Shown: positions 11,124-20,234, counted from the first letter of the stretch. The stretch is DNA of 64,000 nt from Cupriavidus sp. 2SB (GCF_005503625.1 NZ_SCMX01000010.1:1-64000); one strand, 5' to 3'. Notes: a model not told the origin generated them from the letters alone. Numbers and translations are program-made.

Positions 11124-13250
11124 TCACGCCCCGGCGAGATTCGCCTCATTCAGCGGCAACTTTCTCACGCGCTTTCCGGTCCCAGCGAACAGGGCGTTTG
11201 CAATAGCGGGAGCGACCATTGCGGTGACTGGCTCTCCAATGCCGCCGGGCTTCTCTGTGCTCGGAACGAGAACGATGTCCATCCTGGGTATTTCGTTCAT
11301 CCGCAGCACACGATAGTTGTGGAAGTTTGTCTGCTGTACCCGTCCCTTCTCCAGCGTCACCTCGCCATACAAGGTCCCTGCTACGCCAAAGATGATGCTC
11401 GACTGGATCTGCGCCAAAACAGTGTCCGGATTGACCATTTGACCAACGTCGGCCGCAACCACCACCCGATGGACGGTCACCTGGTTGGCCAACGTGGAAA
11501 TTTCAACCACCTGCGCAAGATACGAGTCGTACCCTTCCATCAATGCGATCCCCAGATGGCGACCCGCCTCCAACTTCTTGCCCCAGCCGGCTTTCTCGGC
11601 GGCCAGCTTTGCAACATGCAATAGCCGAGGCTGATCGGACAGCATAGCGAGCCGGAATGCATAGGGGTCTTTCCCCGCGGCAGCCGCCAGCTCATCGATA
11701 AAGCTCTCGTTCGCGAAGGCATTCAGAGCATGACTCACTGACCGCCAATACCCAACTCTCAGTCCCGCGTCATGTACGACAATGTCCTGAGCCATGTTCG
11801 GGATGGCGTATGGCACGACAGCAGCCTCTGCCATAAAGGGATCGAGCTGATCCTTCGGCAGTCCAAAGGCCCGCTGCGTGATCGATTGCGAGGTCATCTG
11901 GAATGTGAGTGCTATCAGCTTCCCGTCCGCATCCAGCCCACCTTGCATGCGGTGAAGCGCCATTGGCCGGTAGAAGTCGTGCGTCGTGTCATCTTCGCGG
12001 GTCCAGATCAGCTTGACTGGCCGACCCACCGCCCGGGATATCTGTGCGGCCTGAACCATATAGTCAACCTCGAGGCGTCTGCCAAAACCGCCGCCCAGGA
12101 ATGTCGTTTCCAGTGTCACATCCTCCGGACGGATGCCAAGCGCTGACGCGACGGCGGATTGCCCCCCTTGCTGAAATTGGGTGGGGCCAATCAGGTCGCA
12201 TCGGCCGTCGTGATAGTGGGCGGTGAAGTTCATCGGCTCCATCGCAGCATGGGCGAGCAACGGCGACTCGTATTCGGCATTGATGAGCTTGACGGGTCCC
12301 TGCAACGCCTTCACCGGGTCGCCAATGCGCTTCACTTTCATTGGGCTGCCATCCTCCGACGCGCGACGGATGCTATTGCGCATGACCGCATTGTCAAGGC
12401 CTGCGACTGACCCTTCATCCCATTCAACGACTAAGGCCTGTCGCGCCTTGAACGCCTGCCAATAGGACTTGGCGACAACAGCAACGCCATCCGGAATGCG
12501 GACGACATCGATCACGCCCTCCATCGCCCGAGCCTGCACCGCGTCGACCCGAAGAACCCGACCGCCTATCACGGGGCACTGCTCCAACGAGGCGTAGACC
12601 ATGTCGGGTAACTGGACGTCGATGCCGAACCGAGCCGAGCCGTTCACCTTGGGTGGGGTATCAAGGCGCGGTTGCGTACGCCCAATCAGTCGGAATGCCG
12701 ATGATTTCCGGAGCACGATGTCCTTGGGTGGAGTCAGCTTCGCCGCTTCATCGGCCAACTCTCCATAGGTGGCCTTGCGGTCGCCCGGTCCTATTACGCT
12801 GGCGCGGGCAGTACGCAAGACAGCCGGATCGACTCGCCATCGCATAGCCGCCGCCTGCACCAACATCTGCCGCGCCTGGGCACCGGCAAAGCGCAGCTTG
12901 TCCCATGCATCACGGACCGACGTAGAACCTCCGGTGATCTGCGCGCCCAGCATACTATTCACATAGACGCCATCAGGCGGCGCCATCACGACGTTCACCT
13001 GATCTAGGTCGACATCAAGTTCTTCGGCAAGCAACATGGGGAGCGCCGTATAAACGCCTTGTCCCATCTCGGAACGAGCCACGACAAGTGTGATGGCATT
13101 GTCGGTCCCGATGCGCAGCCAGGCATTGTGCAACGCTGGATTGGCAGATGCGGCCGCCAGAGCGCGCGAAGAAGGCTCCAAGCTCAAGCCCAGGCTTAGC
13201 CCGGCGCCCGCGAGCACGGATGTCTTGAGGAATGCGCGACGATCGATCAT
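11124..13250 (-). CDS. iorB: Molybdopterin-binding subunit of a molybdenum hydroxylase (isoquinoline 1-oxidoreductase beta type)
   Basis: Large molybdenum cofactor subunit of a xanthine-oxidase-family enzyme oxidising N-heterocycles or aldehydes. 708 residues. A twin-arginine signal (MIDRRAFLKTSVLAGAGLSL, cleavage near residue 32) predicts periplasmic export, as is common for the two-subunit isoquinoline-type group. Visible family stretches include ARSEMGQGVYTALPMLLAEEL, LGGGFGRRLEVDYMVQA and GVAGTLYGEV. It follows the [2Fe-2S] subunit by nine bases. No FAD subunit and no cytochrome subunit lie beside it, consistent with the cytochrome-linked group. Substrate unknown; the gene symbol denotes family only. 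Confidence 0.88.
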   Translation of the reverse strand: MIDRRAFLKTSVLAGAGLSLGLSLEPSSRALAAASANPALHNAWLRIGTDNAITLVVARSEMGQGVYTALPMLLAEELDVDLDQVNVVMAPPDGVYVNSMLGAQITGGSTSVRDAWDKLRFAGAQARQMLVQAAAMRWRVDPAVLRTARASVIGPGDRKATYGELADEAAKLTPPKDIVLRKSSAFRLIGRTQPRLDTPPKVNGSARFGIDVQLPDMVYASLEQCPVIGGRVLRVDAVQARAMEGVIDVVRIPDGVAVVAKSYWQAFKARQALVVEWDEGSVAGLDNAVMRNSIRRASEDGSPMKVKRIGDPVKALQGPVKLINAEYESPLLAHAAMEPMNFTAHYHDGRCDLIGPTQFQQGGQSAVASALGIRPEDVTLETTFLGGGFGRRLEVDYMVQAAQISRAVGRPVKLIWTREDDTTHDFYRPMALHRMQGGLDADGKLIALTFQMTSQSITQRAFGLPKDQLDPFMAEAAVVPYAIPNMAQDIVVHDAGLRVGYWRSVSHALNAFANESFIDELAAAAGKDPYAFRLAMLSDQPRLLHVAKLAAEKAGWGKKLEAGRHLGIALMEGYDSYLAQVVEISTLANQVTVHRVVVAADVGQMVNPDTVLAQIQSSIIFGVAGTLYGEVTLEKGRVQQTNFHNYRVLRMNEIPRMDIVLVPSTEKPGGIGEPVTAMVAPAIANALFAGTGKRVRKLPLNEANLAGA

Positions 13251-13259
13251 TTGCTCACC

Positions 13260-13727
13260 TCATCCACGTTTGCGCAGTTCGGCTGCAGCCGTCTTGATGG
13301 CGGCGCGAATCCGATCATAGGTACCACACCGGCAGATGTTTCCGCTCATCGCAGAATCGATTGCTGCATCACTCGGGTGACGATTTGTCGCGAGCAACGC
13401 CGCGGCGCTCATTAGCTGACCGGACTGGCAGTATCCGCACTGCGGAACATCATGAGCAATCCATGCCTTCTGCAAGGGATGACTGTTATCCCGCGACAGT
13501 CCTTCGACTGTCGATACCTTCTTGCCCTTCACAGCCGAGAGAGGTGTCAAGCAAGCACGCACCGGCTTGCCATCGACATGGACGGTGCAGGCACCGCATA
13601 GCCCCATACCACAGCCGAACTTCGTGCCCGTCAGGCCAAGTTCGTCTCGAATGATCCACAGCAATGGCGTATCCGGGTCAGTATTGACCCTCGCCAGCTT
13701 TCCATTTACCTGGAGCTGAATCGACAT
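13260..13727 (-). CDS. iorA: [2Fe-2S] subunit of molybdenum hydroxylase (isoquinoline 1-oxidoreductase alpha type)
   Basis: 155-residue iron-sulfur electron-transfer subunit. The N-terminal plant-ferredoxin-like cluster site reads [13 protein letters not shown] with a further Cys in PVRAC. The C-terminal four-helix domain holds the second cluster with CGYCQSGQ and [10 protein letters not shown]. It passes electrons from the molybdenum cofactor in the downstream subunit to an external acceptor. No signal peptide, so export would be by hitch-hiking with the twin-arginine partner, as in related enzymes. Confidence 0.9.
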   Translation of the reverse strand: MSIQLQVNGKLARVNTDPDTPLLWIIRDELGLTGTKFGCGMGLCGACTVHVDGKPVRACLTPLSAVKGKKVSTVEGLSRDNSHPLQKAWIAHDVPQCGYCQSGQLMSAAALLATNRHPSDAAIDSAMSGNICRCGTYDRIRAAIKTAAAELRKRG

Positions 13728-13782
13728 GATGTTCCTTTTGAGGGGGAGGATTTTTCTCTTTTAAGGCCGCTGGATGCAGAAC

Positions 13783-14049
13783 TCAACTCGCTTCCCAGAC
13801 GTCGTCCGCGTGCCGCAGCAAGTGTCCCGCAAGAATGATGGCGCCACAGCGGCCGGCAAGCGCTTCGAAGCTTGCCAACTCCGCCGAGGACATCGAGCTG
13901 AGGGGAAACTGGCAATACAGCAGCCGCGTATGCGCCTCGGTGGCGCCACCCCTCAGGCCGGCAGCCAATGCGGCTTTCGACCGGACAACAATGCTCTTTC
14001 GCTGTGAACAAGGCCCGGACGACGGCAGGGCCGTGGAATGATTGGTCAT
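13783..14049 (-). CDS. Small hypothetical protein upstream of the molybdenum hydroxylase genes
   Basis: 88-residue frame starting MTNHSTALPS. I do not recognise the family. Support for translation: a near-perfect ribosome site GGAAGGAG six bases before the ATG, and position 56 bases upstream of and co-directional with the iron-sulfur subunit gene. The C-terminal half (TRLLYCQFPLSSMSSAELAS onward) looks helical, and no signal peptide or membrane segment is evident. A 16-base palindrome sits just upstream of its ribosome site. It may be a co-transcribed accessory protein or a translated leader. Confidence 0.5.
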   Translation of the reverse strand: MTNHSTALPSSGPCSQRKSIVVRSKAALAAGLRGGATEAHTRLLYCQFPLSSMSSAELASFEALAGRCGAIILAGHLLRHADDVWEAS

Positions 14050-14061
14050 GGCGCTCCTTCC

Positions 14062-14134
14062 GCGCGCAATTGCGCGCACCGTGGTGCCATTCTGAACATC
14101 TGCAGGCCATTGGACCACTACACCAAGGGTCAGT
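14062..14134. promoter_or_regulatory. Palindromes in the divergent promoter of the molybdenum hydroxylase and AhpD-like genes
   Basis: GCGCGCAATTGCGCGC (14062-14077) is a perfect 16-base palindrome, overlapped by GCACC-GT-GGTGC (14076-14087). Downstream, CATTGGA and TCCAATG form an inverted repeat around 14107-14142. These are candidate operators, possibly for the TetR protein encoded at 14788-15519; that link is inference. Confidence 0.4.
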
Positions 14135-14214
14135 ATCCAATGCCCATGGATAGAGGCGCGTCCCGCTCTTGCGGACTACCATTCCCGTGCCTTAACCACA
14201 GAGAAGGAACACAG

Positions 14215-14754
14215 ATGACCCGTATGACCACTAACGCTGTTGCATCAGCCAGCGGCGCCACTCTGGAAATGTTCGCCGGCATCAAGCGCGCGGTCGGCAA
14301 GGTGCCGAATGCGTATGCCAGCATCGGTTCGCAGTCGCCAATGGTGTTGCAGGCCGTCCTGCAAACCAACGGCGCGCTGAAGTCGAACTCCAGTCTTTCG
14401 GCGAAGGAACTCGAAGCGATTAATTTGTCGATCAGTCAGAACAGTGCTTGCGACTACTGCTTGGCAGCACACACACTGACTGCGAAGATGGCGGGCTACT
14501 CGGTGGAGCAGACACGCAAGTTGCGCTCGGGCCACTACGATGAAGACCCGAAAATCGACGCGTTGGTGAAGTTCGTTCTGTCGCTCGTACGCACGTCCGG
14601 AACGGTTCCGCTGGCCGAACTGGAGACCGTCCGCAGCGCTGGTTTCAGCGACACGCAAGTCACGGATGCAATTCTCGCCGTGTCCGCCATCCTGTTCACC
14701 AACATGTTCAACCGCGTGAATGATACGACGCTCGACTTTCCCGCCGTAGACTGA
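14215..14754 (+). CDS. AhpD-like / carboxymuconolactone decarboxylase family protein
   Basis: 179-residue member of the AhpD-like alkylhydroperoxidase group. The redox centre matches AhpD spacing: Glu67, Cys79, Cys82, His86 (SACDYCLAAH). Likely function is thiol-dependent peroxide or electrophile reduction. The ATG at 14215 follows GAGAAGGAACACAG; the longer frame from 14038 is not supported. It is convergent with a TetR gene, separated by a terminator hairpin, and divergent from the small protein and molybdenum hydroxylase genes. TetR-AhpD-like pairs are common stress modules. Confidence 0.88.
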   Translation: MTRMTTNAVASASGATLEMFAGIKRAVGKVPNAYASIGSQSPMVLQAVLQTNGALKSNSSLSAKELEAINLSISQNSACDYCLAAHTLTAKMAGYSVEQTRKLRSGHYDEDPKIDALVKFVLSLVRTSGTVPLAELETVRSAGFSDTQVTDAILAVSAILFTNMFNRVNDTTLDFPAVD

Positions 14755-14760
14755 GCCAAT

Positions 14761-14784
14761 GCTCCGCCCGCTTTGGCGGGGCAT
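14761..14784 (+). terminator. Intrinsic-type terminator after the AhpD-like gene
   Basis: GCTCCGCC (14761-14768) pairs with GGCGGGGC (14775-14782), including one G-T pair, around a six-base loop, followed by ATTTCCT. It lies between convergent genes and could serve both. Confidence 0.6.
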
Positions 14785-14787
14785 TTC

Positions 14788-15519
14788 CTATTCGGACGGT
14801 TGATGCGCTGCGGCAGTCCATGCAGCGATAAACGTATCGGCAAGCGTTGCGGCAAGCTTCTCACCTGCCGACCATTTCATTGTCTCAAGATGCATGGGCA
14901 CCGCCACCGCACCGTGAATGGCGACGACAACGCTGTCCGTCGCGAGTTTGAGCGGTATCGGATACCGAGGCAGCGTATCGAAGAAGTCGCGAACCGCCGT
15001 TTGATACTGCTGATAAGCGCGAACTGCCACTTCTGAACGCCCGAAGGGTGTGCCATCGACGAGCCTGGTCTGTTCACCCTGGCGTCGCGATCCCGAAAAC
15101 AGGATCTCATACTGATCGAAATGCGAGCGCCAGTGCTTCAGCATGGCTGACAATAGCTTGCGCAGTCGCGCTGCCGGATCTCCTTCCCTTTGCGTGACAG
15201 ACGCGATCTCCCCAATGGCATCAGCCAGATCCGTCTCCCGAACAGCGACAAACAGAGCCTGACGGTCGGCGAAGTAGTGATAGATCAACGCGGGCGTATA
15301 GCCAGCTTCCGCGGCGATTCCGCGCAACGATACCTTGGCATAGTCCTGCGTTGCAAAGGCACGTCTTCCCGCTTCAATCAGCGCCTGACGGACGGCCGCT
15401 TTCTCCTCGGGAGAACGGGCGCGCTTGCCTGCCGTGCGACGAGTCGTCACTCCGGCGTCCAATTCATTTTTTCTGTCCATCGCTTCGTGTAATCGATGCT
15501 TCGTTGTTTTGCCCGTCAT
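14788..15519 (-). CDS. TetR-family transcriptional regulator
   Basis: 243-residue repressor. The N-terminal helix-turn-helix (about 32-82) contains RQALIEAGRRAFATQDYAKV and AAEAGYTPALIYHYFADRQAL. The C-terminal ligand-binding domain has the GEIASVTQREGDPAARLRKLL stretch. An alternative start is MDRKNELDAG at 15480. It is convergent with the AhpD-like gene and divergent from the VanB-like reductase operon, so either could be its target. The effector is unknown. Confidence 0.88.
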   Translation of the reverse strand: MTGKTTKHRLHEAMDRKNELDAGVTTRRTAGKRARSPEEKAAVRQALIEAGRRAFATQDYAKVSLRGIAAEAGYTPALIYHYFADRQALFVAVRETDLADAIGEIASVTQREGDPAARLRKLLSAMLKHWRSHFDQYEILFSGSRRQGEQTRLVDGTPFGRSEVAVRAYQQYQTAVRDFFDTLPRYPIPLKLATDSVVVAIHGAVAVPMHLETMKWSAGEKLAATLADTFIAAWTAAAHQPSE

Positions 15520-15612
15520 CTGCGTGTCCGTGCCGTCTGAACGGTGGAAATGCTATCACGCACGCCGATTGGATTCCGTGTTAACCCCGATCGAGATTCC
15601 GTCCGCACGTCC

Positions 15613-15641
15613 TTGCCTGCGTTTAATTTTACATGTTTAAT
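15613..15641 (+). promoter_or_regulatory. Candidate promoter of the reductase-Rieske oxygenase operon
   Basis: TTGCCT (15613-15618) and TTTAAT (15636-15641) are separated by 17 bases, a good sigma-70 layout. A direct repeat GTTTAAT occurs at 15621-15627 and 15635-15641, overlapping the spacer and -10, so it could be an operator. It lies 55 bases before the reductase ATG. Confidence 0.4.
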
Positions 15642-15695
15642 TATAGCAACGACACGCACCAGGCGGTCGAGATCAAGACATCAAGAAGATTGACC

Positions 15696-16685
15696 ATGCC
15701 CCACCCACAAGACTTCATCGAGGTTCAGGTCCACGCCGTTGCCATTGCGGCAACGGACGCCCTCACGTTTGAACTAAGAGACCCGGAAGGCGCAATGCTC
15801 CCGCCATTCACCGCTGGCGCACACATCGAAATTGCGTTGCCGGGGAACATTGCTCGTCACTATTCGCTGTTGAACAACCCGAATGAGCGACATCGCTATC
15901 TAATTGCCGTGCGAAGACAGTCCCAGGGGCGCGGGGGATCTCGGTATATGCATGACGAGCTGCGTGTCGGCGACCGTCTCGCGGTCAGCGCGCCTCGCAA
16001 CCATTTCCCGCTGAATGAGGCTGCAAGCCGCTCCGTCCTCTTCGCTGGCGGCATCGGCATCACCCCGCTGTACTCAATGATTTCACGGCTTGAGGCGCTA
16101 GGTGGGGATTGGGTGTTGCACTATGCCGCTCGAAGTCAACGTCACGCACCACTGCTGGACCTTCTTGAACCGCTGAAGCGCGCGCATCCTGAACGTATCC
16201 ACCTATATTTCGAGGCGGAGCCGGGCAAACCTGCATTTGACATTCGCAACATCGTCAGCGCGGCCGGCGCCGAGGACCATTTCTACTGCTGCGGCCCAAC
16301 ACCAATGCTTGATGCGTATCAGCAAGCCTGCAAAGACATCGCACCAGCACGTGTTCACATGGAGTACTTCGGCCCGCGCCAGGCCGTGCCACTCGCCTCG
16401 GAAAGCGATGCCGGACCTAAGACCTTCGCCATCGACCTGCGCCGGTCCGGAATGTCCCTTTCCGTACCTCCCGACAAGTCCATTCTCGATGTCGTACTTG
16501 AAGCAGGCATTGACGCCTCCTTCTCGTGCGGCGAGGGATTCTGTGGCTACTGTCGAACCGCCGTTCTGGATGGTGAACCCGAGCACCGGGACACTGTGCT
16601 CGACGAAACGGAGAGAGCTGCTGGAAACGTCATGATGATCTGCTGCTCGCGAAGTTGTACCGACCGGCTAGTACTGGACCTATAA
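15696..16685 (+). CDS. Phthalate-dioxygenase-reductase / VanB-like oxidoreductase
   Basis: Electron-transfer partner of the Rieske oxygenase encoded next. 329 residues from MPHPQDFIEV; an upstream in-frame ATG at 15633 is less likely. Domain order: FMN-binding barrel (about 1-100, with ARHYSLLN), NAD-binding domain (about 105-220, with LFAGGIGITPLYSM and YCCGPTPMLDA), C-terminal plant-type [2Fe-2S] ferredoxin (about 240-329, with CGEGFCGYCRT and a final Cys in MMICCSRSC). This FMN-NAD-ferredoxin order is that of class IA reductases such as VanB. First gene of a four-gene operon. Confidence 0.9.
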   Translation: MPHPQDFIEVQVHAVAIAATDALTFELRDPEGAMLPPFTAGAHIEIALPGNIARHYSLLNNPNERHRYLIAVRRQSQGRGGSRYMHDELRVGDRLAVSAPRNHFPLNEAASRSVLFAGGIGITPLYSMISRLEALGGDWVLHYAARSQRHAPLLDLLEPLKRAHPERIHLYFEAEPGKPAFDIRNIVSAAGAEDHFYCCGPTPMLDAYQQACKDIAPARVHMEYFGPRQAVPLASESDAGPKTFAIDLRRSGMSLSVPPDKSILDVVLEAGIDASFSCGEGFCGYCRTAVLDGEPEHRDTVLDETERAAGNVMMICCSRSCTDRLVLDL

Positions 16686-16713
16686 GAACAGCCACTTGAA
16701 TCAAGGAGACACG

Positions 16714-17727
16714 ATGACATACCCGAGGAACTGCTGGTACGTGGCGGCCATGAGCCATGAGATCGCGCGCGCGCTCACGGCGCGTACATTGCTCAATGAA
16801 CCCGTCCTATTGTTTCGCCGCGAGGATGGCAGCGTTGCGGCCATTGAGGATCGATGCAGTCATCGGCGAGTATCGCTATCGCTGGGCACGCTGATAGGCG
16901 ACAGGGTTCAGTGTGGCTATCACGGGCTGCAGTTCGACGGCAACGGCTCGTGCGTCCGAATCCCCGGGCAGGACAGGATCCCGCCTCAGGCATGCATCCG
17001 CGCATACCCCGTCGTCGAGCAAGATGGCTTCGTGTGGTTCTGGCCTGGACAGCGAGAGCTGGCTGACGCCTCCACCGTGCCCGACTTCTCGGACACCTGT
17101 TCTTCGAACCGGTTTGTCGGTCGGCGTGCGAATACATTGCCCGTTGCCGCACCTTGTCTCTTCAATATTGAGAACGTGCTCGATCTGTCGCATGTCAGTT
17201 ACGCACATGAGAAAACGGTCGGGACGAGGGAGGTCGCCGAGACGCGGCCCGAAACCGAGATCACCGACGCGTATGTAGAAGTGCGACGCACATGGGATCG
17301 TGCAGCGGCGCCCCCTATGTACCAACGACTGTTCGACTGGAAGGAAGTCAAGCGCACGCAAGCCATCCGCTTCTGGCCAGGCGGAAATGTTCGATTGCAG
17401 ATCACAGTGGAACCGGTTGGCAACACCGAACCGAACCAAGTCCGACATCTGCACGTTGTGGGCCCCTGCACACCAGAAACGGACACGACGCACTTCAAAT
17501 TCTCCGCGATGTATCGCGACTTCGCGCTGGATGATGGCTCGGTGACGGACACGATCGCCGAGCAGTTCCACAAGACCATCCTGGAGGACAAGGTCTTGAT
17601 GGAGGACCAGCAACGCAACTGGAATCGCGATGGAGAAGGCGTGACGATGATTGACCTTGCCGTCGATCGTGCACCGCTGGCCGCCAGACGCCTCCTGCTG
17701 CGACTCGCACAAAGCGAGCGCCAATAG
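16714..17727 (+). CDS. Rieske non-heme iron oxygenase (VanA-like)
   Basis: Terminal oxygenase for an aromatic substrate, probably an O-demethylase or hydroxylase. 337 residues from the ATG at 16714, preceded by AAGGAG; a TTG at 16696 is discarded. The Rieske cluster ligands are Cys48, His50, Cys67 and His70 (DRCSHRR, then CGYHGLQFDG). The mononuclear iron site is in ENVLDLSHVSYAHEKTVG. Length and architecture fit the VanA group, but the catalytic domain is too divergent to name the substrate. It is followed by a Bug binding protein and a semialdehyde dehydrogenase, suggesting uptake and oxidation of a side-chain or C1-derived aldehyde. Confidence 0.88.
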   Translation: MTYPRNCWYVAAMSHEIARALTARTLLNEPVLLFRREDGSVAAIEDRCSHRRVSLSLGTLIGDRVQCGYHGLQFDGNGSCVRIPGQDRIPPQACIRAYPVVEQDGFVWFWPGQRELADASTVPDFSDTCSSNRFVGRRANTLPVAAPCLFNIENVLDLSHVSYAHEKTVGTREVAETRPETEITDAYVEVRRTWDRAAAPPMYQRLFDWKEVKRTQAIRFWPGGNVRLQITVEPVGNTEPNQVRHLHVVGPCTPETDTTHFKFSAMYRDFALDDGSVTDTIAEQFHKTILEDKVLMEDQQRNWNRDGEGVTMIDLAVDRAPLAARRLLLRLAQSERQ

Positions 17728-17766
17728 CACGTCAGCAGTCCAACAATAAAACAAAGGAGACCCACC

Positions 17767-18741
17767 ATGTACCGTCGCAGCTTGCTTGGCATGCTGGCGG
17801 CGTTGCCATGTCTGGCAGCGTCACCACTGTATGCCGCATCCAACGCCTATCCGTCCAAGCCCGTCACGATCGTCGTGCCTTATGGCGCCGGCGGCGCGGC
17901 TGACGCCCTGATCCGCCCTATCGCGGAAGCTCTGGGTACGGAGTGGAAACAGCCCGTCGTTGTCGACAACCGTCCGGGCGCCAATGGAATGATTGCCACA
18001 CAACTGGTTAGCAAAGCGTCACCGGACGGCTACACGCTGCTTCTCAATCTGACCGGCATTGTCCAGAACCTCAGCCTCTACAAGAAGGTGTCTTACGATC
18101 CCTTCAAGGATCTGCAGGCAATCACCCAGATTGGAACGCAACCTATGGGGCTCGCCGTCGCCCCACGCAGCCCAGCGCGCACCGTACCAGCTCTGCTGGA
18201 GATGGCCAAGGCTACACCGGCGGATTTCTCATACGGTTCGTTCGGCACGGGCTCGACGGGGCATATATATGGAGAATTGCTGCGTAGCACTGCACAACTT
18301 CAGATTCCTCATCTTCCCTACAAGGGCGAGGCGCCTATGCTGCCAGATCTGATTTCGGGCCGCATTCAGTTCGGCTTCGTCTCGGCCTCGACAGCGGCAA
18401 CCCGATACCGCGATAAGTCACTTCGGATCCTGGCAGTGACTGGGCCGCGCCGACTGGCCGGCATGCCCGACGTACCGACCTTGGCCGAAGTGGGCTACAA
18501 GGGCTTTGAAGCAATAGGCTGGTATGGCCTCTTTGCTCCGGCTGGCACGCCTCGCGCCGTCATCGAAAAGGTATCTGCCGACGTGGCGTCAGTTCTCAAA
18601 CGCCAGGATATCCAGACACGGATGCGCGACCTGGCTGTCGATCCAACCGGTACTTCGCCAGAAGCATTCTCGCAAGTGATGCGCAACGACTACACAAAAT
18701 GGGACGGCCTGATCAAGACGTTCCGTATAGAACTGGAATGA
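17767..18741 (+). CDS. Bug-family (TctC) periplasmic solute-binding protein
   Basis: 324-residue periplasmic binding protein of the tripartite tricarboxylate transporter class. The signal peptide is MYRRSLLGMLAALPCLAAS with cleavage around residue 24. The mature protein opens YPSKPVTIVVPYGAGGAADAL, typical of Bug proteins, with later GANGMIATQLVSKASPDGYTL and FGFVSASTAATRYRDKSLRIL. The ATG follows AAGGAGACCCACC. No TctA/TctB membrane genes are nearby, as is common for orphan Bug proteins in Cupriavidus and Bordetella. It probably binds the carboxylic substrate or product of the neighbouring oxygenase. Confidence 0.93.
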   Translation: MYRRSLLGMLAALPCLAASPLYAASNAYPSKPVTIVVPYGAGGAADALIRPIAEALGTEWKQPVVVDNRPGANGMIATQLVSKASPDGYTLLLNLTGIVQNLSLYKKVSYDPFKDLQAITQIGTQPMGLAVAPRSPARTVPALLEMAKATPADFSYGSFGTGSTGHIYGELLRSTAQLQIPHLPYKGEAPMLPDLISGRIQFGFVSASTAATRYRDKSLRILAVTGPRRLAGMPDVPTLAEVGYKGFEAIGWYGLFAPAGTPRAVIEKVSADVASVLKRQDIQTRMRDLAVDPTGTSPEAFSQVMRNDYTKWDGLIKTFRIELE

Positions 18742-20213
18742 ACACAATGAGTATGCCCGCTCTGAAATACCCTTCCCTCCTCAATCCACGTTGCCTGATC
18801 GATGGGCAGTGGCGCGACGCTGACAGCGCACTGACGTTCGATGTCACGAACCCAGCCAATGGCACAGTGCTGGCGCAAGTTCCTGCGGCCGGCAGCGCCG
18901 AGACAGAGCGCGCGATCACTGCGGCAGAGCGCGCCTTGACGACATGGCGTAAGTTGCCCGCGCCCGATCGCGCCGCCAAACTCCGGCGATGGCATGATCT
19001 GATGCTCACCCATCTCGAAGATCTTGCGTCGTTGCTGACGGCGGAACAGGGGAAGCCTCTGTCCGACGCTCGCGCCGAGGTGCGCTACGCAGCATCCTTT
19101 GTCGACTGGTACGCCGAAGAAGCACGGCGCATCTATGGCGATGTCATTCCCGCCCCGAGTGGGGATCGCCGCATCCTTGCCCTGAAGGAGCCAGTCGGCG
19201 TATGTGGAGCAATCACGCCGTGGAATTTTCCGTATGCCATGGTGACGCGTAAGGTGGCGCCAGCCCTTGCGGCAGGCTGCACCATGGTGCTCAAACCAGC
19301 GGAACAGACACCGTTGAGCGCTCTCGCTCTTGGCGTCCTGGCGCTGGAAGCCGGCATCCCGGACGGGGTATTCAACATCGTGACAGGAGATCCGGCCATC
19401 ATCGGCAAGACTTTGACGGACAGTCCTGTGGTCAGGAAAATCAGCTTTACCGGATCGACCGAAGTGGGACGACTGCTGATGCGCCAGTCCGCCACGACAC
19501 TCAAGAAGCTTTCTTTGGAGTTGGGTGGCAATGCTCCCTTTATTGTCTTCGATGACGCAGATATCGACGAAGCCGTCGCAGGCCTGATGCAGGCGAAGTT
19601 CAGGAATGCTGGTCAGGCGTGCATAGCAGCCAACCGCATTTATGTGCAGCGTGGAGTTTACGAAGCATTCTCCAAGCGTCTGTGTGAAACGGTTGCCCGT
19701 CTTCGAGTAAGCGCCGGCACCGACGAGGGCGCGGATATCGGCCCGCTGATCGATGGCTCTGCCGTGGAAAAGGTAGAGGCACACCTGGAAGATGCACTTG
19801 CACACGGCGCGAAGCTTCTTTGCGGCGGCAAGCGCCATGCGCTCGGTGGCACCTTCTTTGAGCCGACGGTCATCGCGGACGCCACCGAGAATATGGTGCT
19901 GGCCCGCGACGAAACATTCGGTCCTCTGGCACCCCTTTTTCCCTTCGACCGTGATGACGATGCCATCGCCGCTGCCAACGCAGTGGAGTATGGGCTTGGC
20001 GCCTATCTCTACAGCCGGGATCAACGCCGTATCTGGCGTGCGATCGACGCGCTGGAAACGGGAATGGTGGGGGTCAATAGCGGCATGATCTCCACTGCCG
20101 TGGCGCCGTTTGGAGGTATCAAACAATCAGGCCTCGGCAGAGAAGGCTCACGGTACGGCATCGAAGAATATCTCGTGCTGAAATACGTCTGCCTCGGTGG
20201 CTTAGCCGCCTGA
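18738..20213 (+). CDS. NAD(P)-dependent succinate-semialdehyde dehydrogenase family protein
   Basis: 491-residue aldehyde dehydrogenase of the GabD group. The ATG overlaps the stop of the Bug gene (ATGA). Visible: N-terminal PRCLIDGQW, cofactor region ITPWNFPYAMVTRKVAPALAA, KPAEQTPLSALAL, FTGSTEVGRLLM, general-base Glu in LELGGNAP and catalytic Cys in NAGQACIAANRI. The C-terminal IKQSGLGREGSRYGIEEYL also matches the GabD group. The true aldehyde here may be a product of the upstream oxygenase rather than succinate semialdehyde. Confidence 0.9.
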   Translation: MNTMSMPALKYPSLLNPRCLIDGQWRDADSALTFDVTNPANGTVLAQVPAAGSAETERAITAAERALTTWRKLPAPDRAAKLRRWHDLMLTHLEDLASLLTAEQGKPLSDARAEVRYAASFVDWYAEEARRIYGDVIPAPSGDRRILALKEPVGVCGAITPWNFPYAMVTRKVAPALAAGCTMVLKPAEQTPLSALALGVLALEAGIPDGVFNIVTGDPAIIGKTLTDSPVVRKISFTGSTEVGRLLMRQSATTLKKLSLELGGNAPFIVFDDADIDEAVAGLMQAKFRNAGQACIAANRIYVQRGVYEAFSKRLCETVARLRVSAGTDEGADIGPLIDGSAVEKVEAHLEDALAHGAKLLCGGKRHALGGTFFEPTVIADATENMVLARDETFGPLAPLFPFDRDDDAIAAANAVEYGLGAYLYSRDQRRIWRAIDALETGMVGVNSGMISTAVAPFGGIKQSGLGREGSRYGIEEYLVLKYVCLGGLAA

Positions 20214-20234
20214 CGATTCTTCGGAGTCGACGCT

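Noticed and set aside
18690-20126. 478-residue antisense frame over the semialdehyde dehydrogenase
   Set aside because: The plus-strand frame has all aldehyde dehydrogenase motifs; the antisense protein is rich in His, Cys and Arg with no domain.
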